From: JBCCCJ01 sp039029315 | GTDB taxonomy: Bacteria; Bacteroidota; Bacteroidia; J057 | Length of the DNA: 20,717 bases | Reading direction: 5' to 3' | Assembly (NCBI GenBank): GCA_039029315.1 | Contig: JBCCGK010000156.1 | Location: 1 to 20,717, forward strand | In this document: in pieces, positions 15,580-20,717 of the stretch | Position numbering within the stretch: the first letter of the stretch is position 1 | How the letters are laid out: every line of letters starts with the position of its first letter | The notes under the pieces: model-generated | Told to the model about the DNA's origin: nothing | What the model saw: the letters and a program-made list of their open reading frames with translations, nothing else | Databases searched by the model: none | Made by a program: the position numbers and the translations under genes

Positions 15580-15587
15580 TATCTTTG
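15580..15587 (+). promoter_or_regulatory. Candidate promoter -7 box facing the gene-poor stretch
   Basis: TATCTTTG matches TAnnTTTG. A TTTTG ending at 15555 lies 24 bases upstream, slightly farther than the usual -33 spacing. It points away from the receptor gene, into a stretch with no annotated gene. Confidence 0.45.
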
Positions 15588-15598
15588 TGACGACAAAA

Positions 15599-15623
15599 GG
15601 GGGTCACCTCGCTGGGTGCCCCC
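15599..15623 (+). other. GC-rich hairpin close to the predicted transcript start
   Basis: GGGGG (15599-15603) pairs with CCCCC (15619-15623) and CACC (15605-15608) pairs with GGTG (15615-15618), with one bulged T and a 6-base loop. It begins about 12 bases after the -7 box, so it would sit at the very 5' end of the RNA. TCTGTTT follows, which is a poor terminator tail. Confidence 0.6.
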
Positions 15624-15664
15624 TCTGTTTAACTACACACACTAGCACTAAATAAAAAGGTTTA

Positions 15665-15703
15665 ATGAAAAACCTGAAAAGGAAAGTTTATTCATATTTA
15701 TGA
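15665..15703 (+). other. Twelve-codon ORF with its start in a hairpin loop
   Basis: ATG at 15665 opens MKNLKRKVYSYL and stops at TGA 15701-15703. The ATG lies in the loop formed by AGGTTT (15658-15663) and AAACCT (15670-15675). It may be a leader peptide, or the first codons of a gene whose remainder has been deleted. The basic MKNLKRK start would suit an exported protein. Confidence 0.3.
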
Positions 15704-15744
15704 ATATCCGACTGACAATAGGTTAGAATATAGATTCTATTGTC
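15690..15744. repeat. Pair of palindromes
   Basis: ATTCATA-TT-TATGAAT (15690-15705) is a perfect 7-bp palindrome. GACAATAG (15714-15721) pairs with CTATTGTC (15737-15744), and inside it GAAT (15726) pairs with ATTC (15734). These may be operators, RNA stems or ends of a lost element. No coding sequence crosses them convincingly. Confidence 0.45.
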
Positions 15745-16097
15745 TAAACAACTGAGTCGAGAATAACCCTCATGAGTTCAGGAAAAAGACGTGAAGGAAG
15801 TTGTAAATTTGAGTTCACGCAAAAAGAAAAGATAAAATGATGGGGATCATGTTGGTCGGCCGATATGCTGGTGATCAAGGCACCTTGCTTGAGATACAAT
15901 CTAGTGGTTGGTTCAAGCCATAAGTTCTTGACAATCCAAGTCTGGTCCTTTTGCACTCCATCTGCCTTGTTTTTTCGTCAGATAGCACGCTATCTTCCTC
16001 AAAAATGCATGGGTGGAGCACAAAAATCCTACGACTTAATGATCAGAAACTTAAGTCTTGAACCACTAGTCTGCGGCAGACTACGGGTTTCGATGAT

Positions 16098-16448
16098 TTG
16101 ATTTTGAATGAAAGAGGGATTGTGAAAAAAGGATTTCGTTCAGAAATAGAAGGGATTATCGTTAAAGATGGAGAAATTCGGGTGCTAATATTTATGATGC
16201 CGACGAGATATCTCGATCTGGCTTTTTTTTATGAAATACGGAAAAAGGGGCTTCTTGACCTAAGAAAGGGAGATTATAGCCTGGATTATCAGGACATTCC
16301 AGCTTGGGCGAAGACGACATGGAAAAAAGCAAGATGGAATCTTGGGGGTAGGTTCTTCCCCCTTTACCAATTACTCTCTATCTTTGTGGGCGCATTTATT
16401 TCAAGAAAAAACTCCCATGTTAGACAAAATCCAGAAGCTACTCAATGA
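16098..16448 (+). other. Doubtful ORF or gene remnant before pheS
   Basis: A 116-codon frame with only a TTG start reads protein-like in its first 80 residues (EIEGIIVKDGEIRVLIF, then GDYSLDYQDIPAWAKTTWKK). It then runs through the pheS promoter box and into the pheS start. No ATG is available near its beginning and I recognise no family. A truncated gene whose 3' end was lost is possible, as is chance. Confidence 0.25.
16379..16386 (+). promoter_or_regulatory. Candidate pheS promoter -7 box
   Basis: TATCTTTG matches TAnnTTTG, 30 bases before the pheS ATG, which would give a leader of roughly 25 bases. A weak TTCTTC lies about 20 bases upstream at the -33 position. Confidence 0.5.
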
Positions 16449-17436
16449 AGTAGAGGCCTTCAAAGTCCAAAAAGAAGAGGACCTGGATACTTATAGAAGG
16501 AATTTTACCAACAAGAAAGCCGCAATCAACGAATTGTTTGGCGAGTTTAAGACCATGGCTTCTGAGCTCAAACGAGAAGTTGGAAAGCCTCTCAATGAAC
16601 TCAAAAAACGCGCGCAAGAGCGCCTCAAAGAATTCGAACAGGAATTGGTTGCCAGCTCACATCATGTGGATCGGCCACACGATATGACCTTGCCAGGAGA
16701 TCCATTTGTGCCGGGGGCGAGGCATCCATTGTCTATTGTGCTGAACAAGATTGTTTCTGTTTTTGAGCGTCTGGGATATACCGTAGCAGAAGGACCGGAA
16801 ATAGAGGATGACTGGCACAATTTTTCAGCCCTGAACTTCCCGGACAATCATCCTGCAAGAGATATGCAGGATACCTTCTTTGTCAACAGGAATCCGGATT
16901 ATCTTCTGCGCACGCATACCTCTTCTGTGCAGATTCGAGCGATGGAAACGGGCAAGCCCCCTTTCCGTATTTTGGCACCGGGAAGGGTATACCGGAATGA
17001 AGCAATCTCTGCCCGGGCGCATTGCTTCTTTCATCAGGTCGAAGGATTGGTGATCGACAAGGGAATCAGCTTTGCAGATATGAAGCAATCCTTGCAGTAT
17101 TTTGCAAGCATGATATTCGGGGACAAAACACAAATTCGACTACGACCTTCCTATTTCCCCTTTACCGAAATCAGCGCAGAGATGGATGTAAGTTGTCTGA
17201 TTTGTGGAGGAGATGGCTGCAATGTCTGTAAGAAAACGGGATGGGTAGAGATCATGGGTTGTGGAATGGTAGATCCCAATGTACTCGAAAACTGTAAGAT
17301 TGATCCAGATGTGTATTCGGGCTATGCCTTTGGTATGGGGGTAGAGCGAATTGCCCAGCTTCTTTATCAGGTGCCGGATTTGCGCCTGTATTCACAAAAT
17401 GATGTTCGTTTTTTGCGTCAGTTTGAGAAAATCTGA
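16417..17436 (+). CDS. pheS: Phenylalanine--tRNA ligase alpha subunit
   Basis: PheS is the catalytic subunit of the alpha2-beta2 synthetase that charges tRNA-Phe. The ATG at 16417 gives 339 aa, the usual length. Residues 1-90 form the N-terminal coiled-coil arm. The class II catalytic core follows: HPLSIVLNKIVSVFERLGY, PARDMQDTFFV, the motif 2 region RVYRNEAISARAHCFFHQVEG, and motif 3 GYAFGMGVERIAQL. A Cys cluster CLICGGDGCNVCKKTGW sits before GCGMVDPNVL, as in many bacterial PheS proteins. An upstream in-frame start at 16342 adds 25 residues and spans the promoter box, so it is rejected. pheT is not next to it. The next gene starts only 2 bases after its stop, so the two are probably cotranscribed. 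Confidence 0.96.
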   Translation: MLDKIQKLLNEVEAFKVQKEEDLDTYRRNFTNKKAAINELFGEFKTMASELKREVGKPLNELKKRAQERLKEFEQELVASSHHVDRPHDMTLPGDPFVPGARHPLSIVLNKIVSVFERLGYTVAEGPEIEDDWHNFSALNFPDNHPARDMQDTFFVNRNPDYLLRTHTSSVQIRAMETGKPPFRILAPGRVYRNEAISARAHCFFHQVEGLVIDKGISFADMKQSLQYFASMIFGDKTQIRLRPSYFPFTEISAEMDVSCLICGGDGCNVCKKTGWVEIMGCGMVDPNVLENCKIDPDVYSGYAFGMGVERIAQLLYQVPDLRLYSQNDVRFLRQFEKI

Positions 17437-17438
17437 TT

Positions 17439-19259
17439 ATGCTCGTCCTTGTCCTTAACTGCGGATCCTCCTCTGTCAAAGCTGAACTGATCGATGTAGC
17501 CCGACATGAGACCAATATCAGCATGAAGCTTTCCCGAATCGGAGAAGCAGAAGCTAGCCTTAAATTTTCGGATGAGAAAGACTCTATATCCTGTCCGGGA
17601 GAGGGGCATGATCAAGCCTTACGGTTTGCGATCCCCTTATTCAAACAAAAACTTCCTTCAACAATTGCTGGAATTGGTCATCGAGTGGTTCACGGTGGAG
17701 AGCAGTTCAGCGATCCGACCAGAATTACTACAGAGGTAATAGAACAGATAGAGGCAGTCAGTTCCTTGGCGCCCCTTCACAATCCTGTCAATCTGTTAGG
17801 AATCCGCCTGGCGCAGGAGTTCTGGCCAGATATTCCGCATGTAGCCGTATTTGATACTGCATTTCACCACACCTTGCCCCGGAGAGCCAGAGAATATGCG
17901 CTTCCAAAGGCATGGCGAACACAATATGGCTTGAGGAGATATGGATTTCATGGAACGAGTCATAGCTATGTGGCACATCGTGCAGCAGCGCAATTGGGAT
18001 TTGGGATACGAGAGTTAAGACTGATCAGCTGCCACCTGGGAAATGGTGCAAGCATTTGTGCAGTGGAGTATGGGCGATCGGTCGAGACCTCTATGGGATT
18101 GACGCCACTGGAAGGGCTTGTGATGGGGACACGAAGTGGTGATGTTGATCCAGGAATATTGCTTCACATCCAACAACAGGAGAAGCTGTCAGCCGATGAT
18201 CTGGATCACTTTCTGAATAAAGAGAGCGGCCTCAAAGGCTTGAGTGGAGACAATGATATGCGGGACATCGAAGATCGGGCTGCTGATGGGGACGAAGATG
18301 CAAGATTGGCGATCCAAGTCTTTTCGCATCGGTTGAGAAAGTATATCGGGGCCTATGCGGCGGTAATGGGAGGCGTAGATGCGATTATCTTCACAGGTGG
18401 GATTGGAGAAAATAGTGCTGTGATCAGGGAACGGGTGGCGCAACGACTGGAGTTTCTGGGTGCGATTCTGGATGAAGACGCGAACCGGGATGCTGATCTG
18501 GACGACCCCAAAAGCATTGCAGATATTTCTACCTCCAATAGCCGATGCAAATTGTTGGTAATTCCAACAGATGAGCAGTTTGAGATTGCCCGACAATCTT
18601 CCCTGATCATCCAGGAAGCCCAAAAGGTGTCTAGTCAGAGTTATTCTATTCCAATTGCCATCTCAGCTCGTCATGTCCATCTCACCCAAGAGGTAGTCGA
18701 ACAACTATTTGGACCTGGATATACCCTTACAGAGTACAAAGCTCTCTCTCAACCTGGACAATTTGCTGCCAATGAGCGAGTAACACTGCTTGGACCCAAA
18801 AATCAATTGGAGCGAGTGCGGATTCTCGGGCCTACACGGAGCAAATGTCAGGTAGAGATTGCCCGAACGGATGAGTTTTTTCTGGGGATCGATGCCCCCA
18901 TTCGAGCTTCCGGCAAAGTCCAAAATACGCCGGGCATCAAATTAGTTGGCCCATATGGATCTGTAAGCCTGAAAGAAGGCGTCATCTGTGCCTGGAGGCA
19001 CATTCATATGACACCAGAAGACGCTCAACTGTTTGGCGTCTCAGACAAGGATATCGTCGAGGTCAGGGTGTCTGATGGAGATCGAAGCCTGACGTTTGGT
19101 GATGTATTGGTGCGGGTTTCTCCGAGATACAAACTGGAAATGCATATCGACACCGATGAAGGAAATGCCGCAGAACTCGGCCGACATGCCGTAGGAGAGC
19201 TGATCCCGATTGGAGAATCAGCCCAAATCCTCCGAAAACAGCATCCACATATTCGCTGA
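17439..19259 (+). CDS. Acetate kinase-PduL phosphotransacylase fusion protein
   Basis: One 606-aa protein joins both enzymes of the acetyl-phosphate pathway. Residues 1-393 are a full acetate/propionate kinase: LNCGSSS with Asn 7, HRVVHGG with Arg 82, VFDTAFH with Asp 139, GFHGTSH with His 171, HLGNGAS at 199-205, MGTRSGD with Arg 232, GGIGENS at 320-326 and Glu 379. After a linker of about ten residues, 402-590 are a PduL-type phosphate acyltransferase. The likely zinc ligands are all there: His 412 and 414 (ARHVHL), Glu 446 (FAANERVTL), His 521 and 523 (RHIHM) and His 569. Together they would turn acyl-CoA, phosphate and ADP into acid, CoA and ATP, or run in reverse. No microcompartment genes are near and no encapsulation peptide is seen, so it is probably cytosolic. 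Transcription likely comes from pheS, 2 bases upstream. Confidence 0.93.
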   Translation: MLVLVLNCGSSSVKAELIDVARHETNISMKLSRIGEAEASLKFSDEKDSISCPGEGHDQALRFAIPLFKQKLPSTIAGIGHRVVHGGEQFSDPTRITTEVIEQIEAVSSLAPLHNPVNLLGIRLAQEFWPDIPHVAVFDTAFHHTLPRRAREYALPKAWRTQYGLRRYGFHGTSHSYVAHRAAAQLGFGIRELRLISCHLGNGASICAVEYGRSVETSMGLTPLEGLVMGTRSGDVDPGILLHIQQQEKLSADDLDHFLNKESGLKGLSGDNDMRDIEDRAADGDEDARLAIQVFSHRLRKYIGAYAAVMGGVDAIIFTGGIGENSAVIRERVAQRLEFLGAILDEDANRDADLDDPKSIADISTSNSRCKLLVIPTDEQFEIARQSSLIIQEAQKVSSQSYSIPIAISARHVHLTQEVVEQLFGPGYTLTEYKALSQPGQFAANERVTLLGPKNQLERVRILGPTRSKCQVEIARTDEFFLGIDAPIRASGKVQNTPGIKLVGPYGSVSLKEGVICAWRHIHMTPEDAQLFGVSDKDIVEVRVSDGDRSLTFGDVLVRVSPRYKLEMHIDTDEGNAAELGRHAVGELIPIGESAQILRKQHPHIR

Positions 19260-19271
19260 ATCTGCTTGGGA

Positions 19272-20717
19272 TTATTCTCCTTCCTTGCGTAAGACAATCC
19301 GATCCGTGTGCAAGTCCTTGATTCTGGCAAACATCTCTCTCACAGCTGTATATTCCTCCTTCAAAATGCTGGGTTTCTGGACGTATACCTGGCTTCGGAG
19401 ACTGATTTTATCTCCTTCTTCTGAACAACTGAACCTAACCACAATTTCTCCCCCCAACAGTTTGGTATCCATTTCTGCAGGCAATTTTTCGACCACATAT
19501 CCATCAGGCTTGTCCATGGTGAAGTTGTGCTCTCTGATGATTTTATATCCAAAATCTATTGGCCGGGTACGCTCCACTTCCTGAAAAGGATTGGTGTCTA
19601 TCCCGAATCCCAGCATGGGGTCTATGAGTATCCTATCTCCCAGATATTCAATATAATTGTCGGATGCGATGGGATACAACAACTCCAGATAGTGTTCTGA
19701 TTTGTTTTGGATCGCCTCTATCTGGGCAACCTTCCACTGATCTGCCGTGAGGTGTTGACGCAAGTTGGGCTGATGTGTGGCCCAAAAATCTTCTTGAGAG
19801 AGGGAATCTATCTGTTTGTGAATATCGATGGCAACATATCCGCGATGGATTTCTCTCAGCTCACCTGTCAGATGCCCGGAAGCATTGAGTTGGGTCTTGA
19901 CGAGGGTATTGCTCTGGCTGACATATTTGGATGGAACCTGGGCCCAGCCGGATTTTTCTCCTTGCAAGATGTAGATGTATTCGTTCAATAAATCAGGGTC
20001 GGGATATTCATAGCCTCTGAAGGGATCTGTAGCATCCAGTAAGAAAATTTCCTTGTCAACACTTGCCAGACAAAATACACGATCAAACTGACTGATAATT
20101 GGTGCTTGAATGAAGGCTTTTCCTTGACTTCGGGAGCTGACAAAACATTTGCGAACATTGAGGCCTGCAATTTCAAGCAAATAATATAGCATCATATTGA
20201 TGTCTCCGGAATGGGTCTTTCGGTTTTTGTAGATCTCGGAAGGTCGACGCCAGACCCAGGTAGAGTGGAGGCCATTCCATCGAAAATGATTTCGAACATG
20301 GAGAAAGATTCTCGATATTTTTTCCTCTTCTGTCAAGGCATCCCTGATCAGAGATTGCACAAGGGTTTGAAGCGCTTTTCTTTCTTTTGGCTCTTCCTTT
20401 TGGTGGGTATCCCGGTGGAGTTGCTTATAGACAAATGTCCAGGTATCCTGGATCAGAACCTCCTGATCTTCTGACTCCATGGGAGCGCGGCCAAACAAAG
20501 CAGGCGACCTGGACATGATCAACTGAAATCGAATCATCGGACGGCCATCATTGATGGAAGCAGAATATGGCTCCTCCTTGACTGAGGGAATATTCTTGGC
20601 CATCCACTGACGGTTCTTTTTGGCAATCGGCAGAGGATTCCCTCTCGTAGCAGGCAGATAGTGAGTCCCCTGAAGAAGGTTCTTGAGCCTAACTTCACTA
20701 TACATCGTCGGATATTC
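19272..20717 (-). CDS. DUF3857/transglutaminase-like domain protein, C-terminal part, probably non-catalytic
   Basis: The frame is open to the window edge (E-Y-P-T precede the first visible Met at 20705), so the N-terminus lies outside. The visible 480 codons hold a transglutaminase-like core: EKISRIFLHVRNHFRW, then THSGDINMMLYYLLEIAGLNV, SQFDRV and LLDATDP. A C-terminal beta-rich domain of the DUF3858 kind follows. In catalytic relatives a Cys stands where Ser is seen here (codon 20208-20210) and a His where Arg is seen (20079-20081); only the Asp of the triad is kept. Peptide-bond chemistry is therefore unlikely. Bacteroidota have many such proteins, usually exported and of unknown role. 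It converges on the acetate kinase fusion gene with a 12-base gap. Confidence 0.8.
   Translation of the reverse strand, partial: EYPTMYSEVRLKNLLQGTHYLPATRGNPLPIAKKNRQWMAKNIPSVKEEPYSASINDGRPMIRFQLIMSRSPALFGRAPMESEDQEVLIQDTWTFVYKQLHRDTHQKEEPKERKALQTLVQSLIRDALTEEEKISRIFLHVRNHFRWNGLHSTWVWRRPSEIYKNRKTHSGDINMMLYYLLEIAGLNVRKCFVSSRSQGKAFIQAPIISQFDRVFCLASVDKEIFLLDATDPFRGYEYPDPDLLNEYIYILQGEKSGWAQVPSKYVSQSNTLVKTQLNASGHLTGELREIHRGYVAIDIHKQIDSLSQEDFWATHQPNLRQHLTADQWKVAQIEAIQNKSEHYLELLYPIASDNYIEYLGDRILIDPMLGFGIDTNPFQEVERTRPIDFGYKIIREHNFTMDKPDGYVVEKLPAEMDTKLLGGEIVVRFSCSEEGDKISLRSQVYVQKPSILKEEYTAVREMFARIKDLHTDRIVLRKEGE

Larger units (their letters stand above)
15507..16416. other. Long stretch without a convincing gene, rich in hairpins
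   Basis: About 910 bases separate the receptor gene from pheS. The first part holds a TATCTTTG box (15580), a GC-rich hairpin (15599), a small hairpin around an ATG (15658) and palindromes at 15690 and 15714. A 70-codon minus-strand frame (15744-15956) and plus-strand frames at 15865-16101 and 16098-16448 have no family I recognise. A perfect 15-base palindrome AGTCTGCGGCAGACT is at 16068. The mixture looks like a small RNA or leader region plus gene remnants. Confidence 0.5.

Noticed and set aside
16068..16082. 15-base perfect palindrome AGTCTGCGGCAGACT as an element end or terminator
   Set aside because: It is short, has almost no loop, no partner copy and no U tail, so nothing more can be claimed.
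17170..17240. Cys cluster in PheS as a novel zinc site
   Set aside because: As I recall, the same CxxC pattern before the GxGMV motif is common in bacterial PheS, so it is not unusual.
17439..19259. Bacterial microcompartment locus
   Set aside because: PduL suggested it, but there are no shell proteins, no signature aldehyde dehydrogenase and no encapsulation peptide in the window.
1..20717. tRNA genes, CRISPR arrays, transposases or a defence island
   Set aside because: I saw no cloverleaf, no regularly spaced repeats and no transposase or defence-type motifs apart from the toxin-antitoxin pair.

Overview
The window looks like chromosomal DNA of a Bacteroidota member. Grounds: a CarboxypepD_reg/TonB-dependent receptor next to a DUF4249 lipoprotein, two proteins or remnants with type IX secretion (T9SS) type-A C-terminal sorting domains, an FG-GAP/VCBS surface protein, a DUF3857-type transglutaminase-like protein, and repeated TATCTTTG boxes that match the Bacteroidota -7 promoter consensus TAnnTTTG. 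A Saprospiria/Lewinella-like relative is a guess from protein style only. I see no tRNA, rRNA, CRISPR array or transposase.

Layout. 1-4020: a sialic-acid-lyase-like aldolase (-), diverging from a secreted M1 metallopeptidase (+), then a Tat-exported MsrP-like molybdopterin oxidoreductase (-). 4101-4850: a decayed subtilase gene, consisting of the end of the peptidase domain, an in-frame stop and a truncated T9SS tail, wedged between msrP and the 3' end of murF. 4849-6642: murF (-) and a small membrane protein (-). 6801-9985: an exported nine-repeat FG-GAP protein with an intact T9SS tail, then an MBL-fold hydrolase (+). 10046-10559: a ParE/RelE-type toxin-antitoxin operon whose toxin gene carries a one-base frameshift, closed by a strong bidirectional terminator. 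10669-12009: an unknown lipoprotein (-) and a VOC protein (+). 12010-15506: an operon of TonB-dependent receptor and DUF4249 lipoprotein (-). 15507-16416: a 910-base stretch without a convincing gene but with a promoter-like box, several hairpins and a 12-codon ORF. 16417-19259: pheS followed after 2 bases by a single 606-aa protein joining acetate kinase to a PduL-type phosphotransacylase. 19272-20717: the C-terminal part of a transglutaminase-like protein lacking the catalytic Cys and His, running off the window edge (-).

How the genes work together. The clearest unit is the AckA-PduL fusion: both steps of acetyl-CoA + Pi + ADP <-> acetate + CoA + ATP are encoded on one polypeptide, with the ligands of both active sites apparently intact. 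It is the most unusual feature of the window. The second unit is the receptor/DUF4249 pair, an outer-membrane uptake system of unknown substrate. The rest is a mixture of housekeeping genes (murF, pheS) and envelope genes. Two clear cases of gene decay (subtilase, toxin) suggest local turnover.
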